Shown in pieces: positions 53,772-63,540 of a DNA stretch of 64,000 nucleotides. The DNA comes from Pseudomonadales bacterium (lineage in GTDB: Bacteria > Pseudomonadota > Gammaproteobacteria > Pseudomonadales > Halieaceae): positions 124,001 through 188,000 of the forward strand of contig JACKNO010000003.1 in the NCBI GenBank assembly GCA_024234815.1. Direction: 5' to 3'. The notes under the pieces are model-generated. The model ran no database searches. It had not been told where the DNA came from and saw only the letters and a program-made list of their open reading frames with translations. The number at the start of each line of letters is the position of its first letter. The first letter of the stretch is position 1. The position numbers and the translations under genes were made by a program.

Positions 53772-54895
53772 ATCTTCATGTCTTCGAAGAAGCTCTTCAC
53801 CCCTTCAAACCAGCTGGTCTGGCGCGGTGACTGGGCGCGGCCACTCTGGCCCAGGCTCTCCTGGAACTTCTCCAGCAGGGCCTTCTGCTCCTTGTTGAGA
53901 TTGACCGGCGTTTCCACGACGGCGCGACACAACAGGTCACCGACGCTGCCGCCACGCACGGGCTTCACGCCCTTGCCCCGCAGCCGGAACAACTTGCCGG
54001 TCTGGGTTTCGGGCGGAATCTTCAGCTTCACCCGGCCGTCGAGGGTCGGCACCTCGAGTTCGCCGCCCAGGGCGGCATCCACGAAGGTGATGGGAACCTC
54101 GCAGTACAGGTTCTTGCCGTCGCGTTCAAAAATATTGTGCTGCCTGACCGACATTTGCACGAACAGGTCGCCGGGCGGCCCGCCTTCCGGACCCGCCTCG
54201 CCCTCGCCGGAGAGCCTGATGCGATCGCCGGTATCCACCCCCGGGGGAACTTTGACCGACAGCGTCCGGGTTTTTTCCACCCGGCCCTGGCCATGACAGG
54301 CGGTACAGGGATCGGAAATGGATTTGCCGCGGCCGCGACAGGTGGGACAGGTTTGCTGCACCTGGAAAAAGCCCTGCTGCATGCGCACCTGGCCGGCACC
54401 GCCACAGGTACCGCAGGTGGTGGGCGAACTGCCCCGCTTGGCGCCGGAACCGTCACACTTCTCGCAGGTGCACAAGCGGGGAACCCGGATCTCCGTCGTG
54501 GTGCCCTTGACCGCGTCTTCCAGCGTGATATCCAGGGTGTAGCGCAAATCCGAGCCGCGCTGGGGACCACCGCGACCACGGCCGCCGCCCCCGCCGAAAA
54601 TGTCACCGAACACATCGCCGAAGATGTCGCTGAAGTTGCCGCCGCCAAAGCCGCCGCCACCCATACTCGGGTCGACGCCGGCATGGCCGAAGCGGTCATA
54701 GGCTGCCCGCTTCTCGCTGTCCATCAGCACGTCGTAGGCCTCGGTGGCCTCCTTGAACTTGTGGTCGGCATCGGGATCATCGGGATTGCGGTCGGGGTGG
54801 AACTTCATCGCCACCCGGCGGTAAGCCTTCTTGATCTCTTTCTCGTCAGTGCCTTTGCCGACTCCGAGGACCTCGTAATAATCGCGTTTTGACAT
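53768..54895 (-). CDS. dnaJ: Chaperone protein DnaJ
   Basis: This 375-residue Hsp40 has a J domain with HPDRNPD near residue 33, a Gly/Phe-rich linker (MGGGGFGGGNFSDIFGD) and four CxxCxGxG zinc repeats (CEKCDGSG, CGTCGGAG, CPTCRGRG, CTACHGQG). A substrate-binding C-terminal domain follows. Length matches E. coli DnaJ. It lies downstream of dnaK with a strong hairpin between, and overlaps dapB by four bases. Confidence 0.98.
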   Translation of the reverse strand: MSKRDYYEVLGVGKGTDEKEIKKAYRRVAMKFHPDRNPDDPDADHKFKEATEAYDVLMDSEKRAAYDRFGHAGVDPSMGGGGFGGGNFSDIFGDVFGDIFGGGGGRGRGGPQRGSDLRYTLDITLEDAVKGTTTEIRVPRLCTCEKCDGSGAKRGSSPTTCGTCGGAGQVRMQQGFFQVQQTCPTCRGRGKSISDPCTACHGQGRVEKTRTLSVKVPPGVDTGDRIRLSGEGEAGPEGGPPGDLFVQMSVRQHNIFERDGKNLYCEVPITFVDAALGGELEVPTLDGRVKLKIPPETQTGKLFRLRGKGVKPVRGGSVGDLLCRAVVETPVNLNKEQKALLEKFQESLGQSGRAQSPRQTSWFEGVKSFFEDMKI

Positions 54896-54971
54896 AAACC
54901 CTGGCAGCTCTTGATCTGTTTTTCTGAAACGACTACGCGGGCACTGAAGTCCCGCGTTGTCATGGCCCTGT

Positions 54972-54997
54972 TACGGGCCGGATAACTCCGGCCCGTA
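54972..54997 (-). terminator. Hairpin between dnaK and dnaJ
   Basis: TACGGGCCGGA and TCCGGCCCGTA form a perfect 11-bp stem with a TAAC loop, 32 bases after the dnaK stop. No T run follows in the direction of transcription. It is likely a partial terminator or RNA-stabilising hairpin that sets dnaJ expression below dnaK. Confidence 0.6.
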
Positions 54998-55028
54998 CAA
55001 GAAGTTTCCGAGGAAGCGTTGCCTCCTG

Positions 55029-56951
55029 TTACTTCTTGTCGTCGTTCACTTCCTCAAACTCGGCGTCGACCACATCGTCGCCCGCAGGCTCAGCCTTCCC
55101 CGCGTCACCGGCCGCGTTCTCCGCTGCCGCGGCCTGGGCCGTGTACATCTTCTGGGCGACGGGGCTGGTTGTCTCGGTCAGCTTGGTCGCCGCCGCGTCA
55201 ATCGCCTCCTTGTTGTCGGCCTTGAGCGCTTCCTCCGCTTCGGTAAGGGCAGCTTCAATCGCGGCCTTTTCCTCGTCAGTGGCGTGCTCCGCAGCCTCTT
55301 CCAGGGTCTTGCGGGATGCGTGCACCAGCCCGTCCAGGGTGTTGCGCGAGGTGATCAGGTCGGCAAACTTCGCATCCGCCTCGGCATTCACCTCGGCATC
55401 CGCCACCATTTTTTCGATCTCCTCGTCGGTCAGGCCGCCGGAAGCCGTGATCCGGATGGACTGCTCCTTGCCGGTCGCCTTGTCCTTGGCCGAGACGTGC
55501 AGGATGCCGTTGGCGTCCAGGTCGAAGGTCACCTCGATCTGCGGCATGCCGCGGGGCGAGGGCGGGATATCGGCCAGGTCGAAACGACCCAGTGACTTGT
55601 TGGCGGCAGCCTGCTTGCGCTCACCCTGTACCACGTGAATGGTCACGGCGGTCTGGTTGTCCTCGGCAGTCGAGAATATCTGCGACTTCTTGGTCGGGAT
55701 AGTGGTGTTCTTCTCGATCAGCGGAGTAGCCACGCCACCCATGGTCTCGATACCCAGGGTCAGCGGGGTCACGTCCAGCAGCAGCACGTCTTTCACTTCG
55801 CCGGCCAGTACCGCACCCTGGATGGACGCGCCGATGGCTACCGCCTCGTCGGGGTTCACATCCTTGCGCGGCTCCTTGCCGAAGTAGTCCGCCACTTTTT
55901 TCTGCACCATGGGCATGCGGGTCTGTCCGCCCACCAGGATGACATCGTGGATATCGCTGGGGCTGAGGCCCGCATCTTTCAGGGCAGTCTTCACCGGCTC
56001 CATGGAACGGTTAACCAGCTCTTCCACCAGAGATTCCAGCTTGGCGCGAGACAGCTTCACCACCAGGTGCTTGGGGCCGGTCGCATCAGCGGTGATGTAG
56101 GGCAGGTTGACCTCGGTCTGCTGGGCGCTGGACAGCTCGATCTTGGCCTTCTCCGCCGCCTCTTTCAGGCGCTGCAGGGCCAGCGGATCGTTGTGCAGGT
56201 CTATGCCGCTTTCTTTCTTGAACTCGCTCGCAAGGTACTCGATGAGGCGCATATCGAAGTCCTCACCACCCAGGAACGTGTCACCGTTGGTCGAAAGCAC
56301 TTCAAACTGGTGCTCGCCGTCCACTTCCGCGATTTCGATGATGGAGATATCGAAGGTGCCGCCACCCAGGTCGTATACCGCGATGGTGTGGTCGCCCTTG
56401 GCCTTGTCCATGCCGTAGGCGAGTGCCGCGGCGGTGGGCTCGTTGATGATTCGCTTGACGTTGAGGCCGGCGATCTTGCCCGCGTCCTTGGTGGCCTGGC
56501 GCTGGGAATCGTTGAAATAGGCCGGCACGGTGATAACCGCTTCGGTCACCGGCTCGCCGAGAAACTCCTCAGCCGTCTTTTTCATTTTGCGCAGCACTTC
56601 GGCCGACACCTGCGGCGGGGCCATTTTGTCGTTGCGCACCTGTACCCAGGCGTCACCGTTATCCGCCTCTGTGATCTTGTAAGGCACCATTTTGATGTCT
56701 TTCTGCACGACATCGTCCTTGAACTTGCGACCGATCAGGCGCTTCACCGCGTACAGGGTGTTGTGGGGGTTGGTCACCGCCTGGCGCTTGGCGCTCTGGC
56801 CAACCAGGATCTCGCCTTCTTCGGTGTAAGCGACAATCGAGGGTGTAGTGCGGTCGCCCTCGGCGTTCTCTATAACCCTGGGCTTGCCACCCTCCAGTAC
56901 GGATACACAGGAGTTGGTGGTTCCCAGGTCGATTCCAATTATCTTGCCCAT
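55029..56951 (-). CDS. dnaK: Chaperone protein DnaK (Hsp70)
   Basis: This 640-residue Hsp70 has the ATPase domain from MGKIIGIDLGTTNSCVSV, the phosphate loops (VYDLGGGTFDISI, ILVGGQTRMPMVQ), the linker-side DVLLLDVTPLTLGIET and the C-terminal FEEVNDDKK tail. The frame is open 15 codons upstream, but the ATG at 56951 precedes the family start. A sigma-32-type promoter precedes it, although it may also be read from the grpE promoter. Confidence 0.99.
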   Translation of the reverse strand: MGKIIGIDLGTTNSCVSVLEGGKPRVIENAEGDRTTPSIVAYTEEGEILVGQSAKRQAVTNPHNTLYAVKRLIGRKFKDDVVQKDIKMVPYKITEADNGDAWVQVRNDKMAPPQVSAEVLRKMKKTAEEFLGEPVTEAVITVPAYFNDSQRQATKDAGKIAGLNVKRIINEPTAAALAYGMDKAKGDHTIAVYDLGGGTFDISIIEIAEVDGEHQFEVLSTNGDTFLGGEDFDMRLIEYLASEFKKESGIDLHNDPLALQRLKEAAEKAKIELSSAQQTEVNLPYITADATGPKHLVVKLSRAKLESLVEELVNRSMEPVKTALKDAGLSPSDIHDVILVGGQTRMPMVQKKVADYFGKEPRKDVNPDEAVAIGASIQGAVLAGEVKDVLLLDVTPLTLGIETMGGVATPLIEKNTTIPTKKSQIFSTAEDNQTAVTIHVVQGERKQAAANKSLGRFDLADIPPSPRGMPQIEVTFDLDANGILHVSAKDKATGKEQSIRITASGGLTDEEIEKMVADAEVNAEADAKFADLITSRNTLDGLVHASRKTLEEAAEHATDEEKAAIEAALTEAEEALKADNKEAIDAAATKLTETTSPVAQKMYTAQAAAAENAAGDAGKAEPAGDDVVDAEFEEVNDDKK

Positions 56952-57009
56952 TTGTTCATCTCCGGTCGGTTGGGCAGGCACTGCCTGCCTTTGCAATTAC
57001 GTTGTTCTC

Positions 57010-57040
57010 TATATTGGCGCCAGTCGGCGAAATTCAAGGG
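57010..57040 (-). promoter_or_regulatory. Sigma-32-type promoter before dnaK
   Basis: Read on the minus strand, CCCTTGAA (57033-57040) lies 15 bp before a CCAATATA element (57010-57017). This fits the heat-shock -35 well and the -10 (CCCCATNTA) partly. Its location, 59 bases or more before the dnaK ATG in the grpE-dnaK gap, supports a second heat-shock start for dnaK. No CIRCE element was found there. Confidence 0.55.
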
Positions 57041-57122
57041 TTCACAGCCATATTTCTTTGCCGCCTGGCGGTCTGGCTGCGCCGGAGGCTGTCCCGCTGC
57101 GCCCCGGGCATCCGGGCCGCGC

Positions 57123-57731
57123 CTAGGCTGCGGCCTTGCTGACCATCACCATGGCGGGGCGCAACAGCCTGCCGTTGAGGGTGTAGCCTTTCTGCATGAC
57201 CGCGATCACGGTATTGGGCTCCACCTCGTTGTTTTCCACCATGCTCATGGCCTGGTGCAGATTGGGGTCAAAGGGTTCGCCCTGGGGGTCCACCGGTTCG
57301 ATATTGAACTTCTTGAGAGCGTCCAGCAGGCTCTTCAGGGTAAGTTCCACGCCCTCGGTAATCGGCTTCACGACATCATCGCCACCCGCAGTGGCCTCGA
57401 GAGTGCGCTCCAGGTTATCCACAACCGCCAACAACTCGCGGGAAAACTGCTCCAGCGCGAACTTGCGCGCCTTCTCCACGTCCTGTTCGGCCCGGCGCTT
57501 GACGTTCTGGGCGTCCGCCTGGGCTCTCAGGGCGCTATCGCGGTAGTCCAGCACCTCCTGCTGCAACTGGGCGACCAGCGCCTCCAGCGAAACCTCCCCA
57601 TTCTCGGCATCGGCCGCTACGGCGGGGTCCGCCTCGGCATCAACGCCTGTGGGCTGGGCTGCCTGCTGACCACCTGATTCTTCCTTCGCTGCCGCCTCGT
57701 CCTGTTCCCGTTCCTGTTCAAGTTCGGACAC
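57123..57731 (-). CDS. grpE: Nucleotide exchange factor GrpE
   Basis: This 202-residue GrpE releases ADP from DnaK. An acidic N-terminus and a long coiled coil (VAQLQQEVLDYRDSALRAQA) precede the beta-domain (GEPFDPNLHQAMSMVE, VIAVMQKGYTLNGRLLRPAM). The GTG at 57731, with GGAGG five bases before it, is a better start than the open frame further upstream. It is the first gene of the heat-shock operon, in front of dnaK. Confidence 0.96.
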   Translation of the reverse strand: MSELEQEREQDEAAAKEESGGQQAAQPTGVDAEADPAVAADAENGEVSLEALVAQLQQEVLDYRDSALRAQADAQNVKRRAEQDVEKARKFALEQFSRELLAVVDNLERTLEATAGGDDVVKPITEGVELTLKSLLDALKKFNIEPVDPQGEPFDPNLHQAMSMVENNEVEPNTVIAVMQKGYTLNGRLLRPAMVMVSKAAA

Positions 57732-57821
57732 GCCTACCCTCCGTTTATTGGCTGTTACTGGTGTATTCAGAGGCGCGCACCCCCGCCGTGGCAGGGCTGG
57801 CGCGCACAAGCTTCGCGGCTA

Positions 57822-57873
57822 GATATGGGGGTAGATGCCGCCCAATTCAAGGCAAATCAAGGCGGATCAAGGC
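57822..57873 (-). promoter_or_regulatory. Sigma-32 promoter before grpE with triple CAAGGC repeat
   Basis: On the minus strand, CTTGAA (57846-57851) and CCCCATATC (57822-57830) are 15 bp apart, a strong match to the heat-shock consensus. The (T/A)TCAAGGC element occurs three times at a 10-bp period (57846, 57856 and 57866), giving extra GCCTTGAT copies upstream. These may act as alternative -35 elements or be a short direct repeat with no function. Confidence 0.75.
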
Positions 57874-57940
57874 GAAAAAAGCAGGAAATGGCAGCGGATC
57901 ACCCCGCTTCGCGGCGCCCCGGACAAGACCGGGTGGCAGC

Positions 57941-58969
57941 TCAGCCGGTCAGGGCGGAGCTGAGCATCCTGGCGGTGACATCGACGATGGGAATCACCCG
58001 CTCATAGGCCATGCGGGTCGGGCCGATCACTCCCAGCACGCCGAGGATACGGTCGCCATCATTATAGGGGGCGGTGATGACACTGTAGTTGCCGAACACC
58101 TTGTAGCCCGCCTCTTCGCCGATAAATATCTGGATGCCCTCGGCCCGGCTGCAGCGCTCCAGCAAATGCAGCAGGTCTTTTTTCTTTTCAAAGGCGTCAA
58201 ACAGGCCCCGCAGCTGCAGCAGTTCCTCGCTGGTGGCATTGCCCAGCAGGCGCGACTCGCCCACCACCACGCAATCCTCCGAATCCGGCTCCTGCTCCAG
58301 GGCCTGGTTGGCCAGGTCCAGCGCGGCCTGCAGGTAGTTGTCGATCTTGCTGCGGGCATCCTGCATCTCCTGCAGAATCTGCTGCTTGATCGCGGGCAGC
58401 GGGCGGCCGGCAAAGCGCTGGTTGACCATGGCCGCCGCCTCCCGCAACTGCGCCTCGGTGAAGGCGCGGCGGGTATGGATGATCCTGTTCTGCACCTCGC
58501 GCTCGTTGATCACCAGGATCACCAGCACGCGATCCCCCGACAGGGGCAGAAACTCCACCTGCCGCAGCTGGTTGGCCTCCTGCCTGGGCACCGTGACCAG
58601 CCCCGCCTGGGCGGTAATGCTGGACAGCAGGGCCGAGGCAGTCTGTACCAGCTCGGTGGATGATTTGTCCGGGTTCAGTTCGGCCCGCATCCTGGAGAGG
58701 GCGCTGTCATCCAGCGGCCGCACCTGCAGCAGGGTGTCAACGAACAGGCGATAGCCCAGCGCAGTGGGGACGCGGCCCGCGGAGGTATGAGGTGAGTGCA
58801 GGTAGCCCTTTTCCTCAAGATCGGACATGACATTGCGTATGGTGGCGGCGCTCACGGGCAGGCCCGCTTCTTCCAGCAGGGTTTTGGACCCCACCGGCTG
58901 CCCGTCCCGGATATGACGCTCAACCAGCGTCTTCAACAAAATCCGGGCCCGTTCCGAAATATCTGCCAT
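57941..58969 (-). CDS. hrcA: Heat-inducible transcription repressor HrcA
   Basis: This 342-residue HrcA has the N-terminal winged helix (MADISERARILLKTLVERHI), GSKTLLEEAGLPVSAATIRN, HTSAGRVPTALGYRLFVDTL, and the GAF-like body ending in GVIGPTRMAYERVIPIVD. In the family it represses groE and dnaK operons through CIRCE elements with the help of GroEL. Here it lies upstream of grpE in the same direction and is divergent from recN. No CIRCE sequence is visible within this window. Confidence 0.95.
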   Translation of the reverse strand: MADISERARILLKTLVERHIRDGQPVGSKTLLEEAGLPVSAATIRNVMSDLEEKGYLHSPHTSAGRVPTALGYRLFVDTLLQVRPLDDSALSRMRAELNPDKSSTELVQTASALLSSITAQAGLVTVPRQEANQLRQVEFLPLSGDRVLVILVINEREVQNRIIHTRRAFTEAQLREAAAMVNQRFAGRPLPAIKQQILQEMQDARSKIDNYLQAALDLANQALEQEPDSEDCVVVGESRLLGNATSEELLQLRGLFDAFEKKKDLLHLLERCSRAEGIQIFIGEEAGYKVFGNYSVITAPYNDGDRILGVLGVIGPTRMAYERVIPIVDVTARMLSSALTG

Positions 58970-59132
58970 CGCGTCTCCCGCATTACACGCCAATACCTTC
59001 TACGGGTTTTATCACAGCGCCAGAAAATTACAAAGCGCGGCCGCCAGAGAGCTGGACATTGAAGGTGTTATGGAAGGTGTTTATGCCGTTCGCCAACTGC
59101 GGTATAAATGGCGAAACTTGAAGGCGCCTCCC

Positions 59133-60782
<1,650 letters not shown>

Positions 60783-60783
60783 C

Positions 60784-61203
60784 TTATTCGTCCTTTTTGC
60801 TGACGTATAGCACCAGGGAGTGATCCACGAGCTCATAGCCGTGTTCGGCGGCGATTTCGCGCTGGCGTTTTTCGATGACGGCGTCGGTGAATTCGATGAC
60901 ATCCCCGGACGACACGCACACCATGTGGTCGTGGTGATCGCCCTTGGCCAGCTCAAATACCGAGTGCCCGCCCGCCTCAAAATTATGGCGATCCACCAGC
61001 CCGGCGGCCTGGAACTGGGTCAGTACGCGATAGACTGTCGCCAGCCCAACCTCCTCACCGGCCGCGCGCAGAGCGAGGTAGACATCCTCAGCGCTGAGAT
61101 GCTGAGACTCGTCCCCGGAGGATTCCAGAATTTGCAGGATTTTCAGCCTTGGCAAAGTCACCTTCAGGCCGGCCTTGCGAAGCTCCTGGTTTTCGTCAGT
61201 CAC
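60784..61203 (-). CDS. fur: Ferric uptake regulator Fur
   Basis: This 139-residue iron-responsive repressor has a winged helix with LATVYRVLTQFQAAGLV and a metal-binding HHDHMVCVSSGDVIEF segment. Only one cysteine remains of the enteric CxxC motif, as in Pseudomonas Fur. The gene is divergent from bamE across a gap of 69 bp, the conserved fur-bamE arrangement of gammaproteobacteria. Confidence 0.97.
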   Translation of the reverse strand: MTDENQELRKAGLKVTLPRLKILQILESSGDESQHLSAEDVYLALRAAGEEVGLATVYRVLTQFQAAGLVDRHNFEAGGHSVFELAKGDHHDHMVCVSSGDVIEFTDAVIEKRQREIAAEHGYELVDHSLVLYVSKKDE

Positions 61204-61272
61204 GTGGGGTTCTCTGTGCAGTGCAGTAGCGGTATGATGCCACCCCGGTCACCGAAGTGGAAGTTTTAAGCC

Positions 61273-61653
61273 ATGCGCCTCACCCTCATCCTGCTCACAG
61301 CCCTTTGCCTGAGTGCTTGTGGCTTCGTGGGTTTCCCCGGTGTGTACAAGATTGATGTCGAACAGGGGAATATCGTCACCCAGGAGATGGTAAGCCAGCT
61401 CAAGCCCGGTATGAGCCGCCGCCAGGTGCGTTTTATCCTCGGCACCCCGCTGCTGGACGACCCCTTTGACCAGTCGCGCTGGGATTATCCCTACGTAAAG
61501 CGCAACGGCCAGAAGGTGCTCAGCGAATCCACGCTTGCGGTTTATTTCGACGGCGACACCCTGGTCAGGTTTGAAAGCGAATTCGAGGAAGACAGCGCTT
61601 CGGGCCCGCTGGTGCCGGTGCCGGCAGACACCGGGGCCGAAACCAACAGCTAA
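61273..61653 (+). CDS. bamE: Outer-membrane assembly lipoprotein BamE
   Basis: This 126-residue BamE (SmpA/OmlA) is part of the BAM complex that inserts beta-barrel proteins. It has a lipoprotein signal with LSACG, the conserved VYKIDVEQGNIVTQEMVSQL region, and a KPGMSRRQVRFILGTPLLDD-type fold core. A TATGAT -10 element lies at 61233-61238, in the short gap shared with fur. Its stop overlaps the convergent rnfH stop by four bases. Confidence 0.96.
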   Translation: MRLTLILLTALCLSACGFVGFPGVYKIDVEQGNIVTQEMVSQLKPGMSRRQVRFILGTPLLDDPFDQSRWDYPYVKRNGQKVLSESTLAVYFDGDTLVRFESEFEEDSASGPLVPVPADTGAETNS

Positions 61654-62003
61654 CCGGCCTGTTCGCCCGCCCTGCGCTCTTTCACCCGCGCCGCCCGCGC
61701 CTTGCGCACTTCCTTTGGATCGGCGATCAGCGGCCGGTAGATTTCCACCCTGTCACCCTCCTTCAAAACCTGCCCCGGTGCCACCACCGAGCCGAAAATG
61801 CCCAATTTGGCGTTCTCCAGGTCCAGCCCCTCGAATTTGCCCGCCACTCCCGACTGCTGCGCCGCCGCCAGCGCGGTAGTGCCCCGGGCCACCTGCAGTG
61901 AGAGCAGGGCCTGCTTGTTCGGGAGGGCATAGGCGACCTCAACCGTGATCGTGTCTGTCGCCGCAACAGCGTCATTCGCAGCGCCTGTGTCTTTTGCCGT
62001 CAT
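61650..62003 (-). CDS. rnfH: RnfH-family ubiquitin-like protein
   Basis: This 117-residue RnfH/RatB-like protein has the core VEVAYALPNKQALLSLQVAR, LGIFGSVVAPGQVLKEGDRVEIYRPL and DPKEVRKARAARVK. The function of the family is uncertain. It is usually the second gene of a ratA-rnfH pair; here the gene upstream is a transporter and no ratA is visible. Confidence 0.9.
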   Translation of the reverse strand: MTAKDTGAANDAVAATDTITVEVAYALPNKQALLSLQVARGTTALAAAQQSGVAGKFEGLDLENAKLGIFGSVVAPGQVLKEGDRVEIYRPLIADPKEVRKARAARVKERRAGEQAG

Positions 62004-62062
62004 CGAATATCCGGATTACCTGCCAAGAAACCTGTTTGGCGACCCTGCGCCAGCCCGGCGCA

Positions 62063-63433
62063 TCAGATGGGTTGCGCCAACAGCGCGCCGATCATAATGA
62101 CCAGGATCGCGACCGGAGCAATATACCGCAACAGGCGCCGCCAGAGTGAGAAAAACAGGTCCATTTCCCGGTCCAGTTCCAGGCGCAGGATTTCCGGCCG
62201 CAAGCGCCAGCCCACCAGCACGGTGGTGAGCAGGGCCACCAGCGGCAGCATCAGCTCGGCGGTAATCCTGTCCAGAAAGTGGAACAGGTTGCCGTTGCCC
62301 AGCGTCGTGTACTCATCCCCCGGACCGAAAGACAGGGTGACTACCAGCGCCAGCAACCACAGCAGCACCCCCACCCCGAGCGCTGCGCTGACCCTGCGCA
62401 CCCGCAAGCGCTGCATCAGCACGCCGACGATGGGCTCCATGATGGCAACCACCGAACCCAGTGCCACCAGCGCCACCAGGGCAAAAAACAGGGTGCCGAA
62501 CAGCTCACCCAGCATGAGGTTGCCAAAGGCGTAGGGCAGGCTGATAAACATCAGGCCCGGCCCCATCGAGGGCTCCATATTATTGGCGAACACGATGGGG
62601 AAAATCGCCAGGCCAGCCATCAGCGCGATGGCCGAATCGAATACCGCCACCGCCATGACCGAGCGCCCGATAGGCAGTTTGTGCGGCGCATAGGCGCCAA
62701 AACTGATGCCCACGCCCACGCCGACCCCTATCGTATACAGCGCCTGGCCCAGCGCCGCCAGGACGGAGTTCCAGGAAAAGTCGAGCGGCTTGATGGAGAA
62801 CAGGAACTCGCGGGTAGCCGGGATATCCCCCGCGTCGAACCCGAACTTGACCAGCGCCAGCAGCATCGCGAACAGGCTGGGCACCGCCAGCCAGACAAAC
62901 ATGCCCAGGCCGCGGCGAATCCCCAGTGCCACGATCGCCACGGCGGGCAGCAGGAAAAGACTCTGCCAGTAGATCATCAGCAACAGGTCGTCCAGCAGCA
63001 ACTCGAACTGCTCCGCCACCACCGAGGCGCTGGCGGCCGCGAACAGGCCGGTATGCATATTCCAGGCGTAGGCCAGCGCCCAGCCCGCCACCACCACGTA
63101 ATAGGACAAAATCAACAGGCCGGTGACACAGGCGAGCCACCCCAGCAGCATCCAGCCGCGCGACAGCAACGAGCGGTCGGCCGCCCAGCGAATGGCCACG
63201 ACCGGGGCCGCACGGCCCTGACTGCCGATGATCACCTCGGCGATCATCACCGGCACCGCCACGAAAAACAGGCACAACAGGTAAGTCAGTACAAAAAGCC
63301 CGCCGCCGTTCTCCCCCACCATGTAGGAAAAACGCCAGAGGCTGCCCAGCCCGATGGCGGAGGCCGACAGCGCCAGCACAAAGGTCGTGCGGCTCTGCCA
63401 GCCTCCCAGCTCCCCCCGTGCTGCCACGCTCAT
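62063..63433 (-). CDS. NSS-family sodium-dependent transporter
   Basis: This 456-residue membrane protein of the neurotransmitter:sodium symporter (LeuT-like) family has about eleven helices. The helix-1 signature SASAIGLGSLWRFSYMVGEN carries the sodium- and substrate-binding backbone. PVMIAEVIIGSQGR and FFALVALVALGSVVAIMEPI are further family segments. It would take up amino acids or related compounds with Na+, which fits a marine bacterium. It sits between rnfH and smpB, where ratA lies in many relatives. Confidence 0.9.
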   Translation of the reverse strand: MSVAARGELGGWQSRTTFVLALSASAIGLGSLWRFSYMVGENGGGLFVLTYLLCLFFVAVPVMIAEVIIGSQGRAAPVVAIRWAADRSLLSRGWMLLGWLACVTGLLILSYYVVVAGWALAYAWNMHTGLFAAASASVVAEQFELLLDDLLLMIYWQSLFLLPAVAIVALGIRRGLGMFVWLAVPSLFAMLLALVKFGFDAGDIPATREFLFSIKPLDFSWNSVLAALGQALYTIGVGVGVGISFGAYAPHKLPIGRSVMAVAVFDSAIALMAGLAIFPIVFANNMEPSMGPGLMFISLPYAFGNLMLGELFGTLFFALVALVALGSVVAIMEPIVGVLMQRLRVRRVSAALGVGVLLWLLALVVTLSFGPGDEYTTLGNGNLFHFLDRITAELMLPLVALLTTVLVGWRLRPEILRLELDREMDLFFSLWRRLLRYIAPVAILVIMIGALLAQPI

Positions 63434-63505
63434 ACCATAAAACCCAAAATTATCATGTACTTAGAGTGCCCCATGCCGGAAGAAGTGAAAAGGGAAAGAT
63501 TCACG

Positions 63506-63533
63506 TTTAACCCTTGGGCCTTGGCCGTATAAT
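63506..63533 (+). promoter_or_regulatory. Promoter of smpB close to its start codon
   Basis: A perfect -10 TATAAT at 63528-63533 lies 16 bp after TTTAAC (63506-63511). Transcription would start about 63540, at or next to the smpB ATG at 63541. No Shine-Dalgarno sequence fits between them, so the smpB transcript may be leaderless. Confidence 0.55.
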
Positions 63534-63540
63534 GCGCGCC

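Noticed and set aside
55635..57677. 680-residue open frame on the plus strand opposite dnaK and grpE
   Set aside because: It is a shadow of GC-rich coding on the minus strand, lacks any domain and crosses the grpE-dnaK gap; dnaK and grpE are certain.
57732..57940. CIRCE element for HrcA near grpE or hrcA
   Set aside because: No TTAGCACTC-N9-GAGTGCTAA-like pair is visible; only sigma-32-type elements and the CAAGGC repeats were found.
58970..59132. LexA box before recN
   Set aside because: RecN is often SOS-controlled, but no CTG-N10-CAG element with acceptable flanks was found in the gap.
62279..63532. 417-residue plus-strand frame opposite the NSS transporter
   Set aside because: It is His/Gln/Arg-rich low-complexity sequence, as expected from reading the complement of membrane-helix codons.
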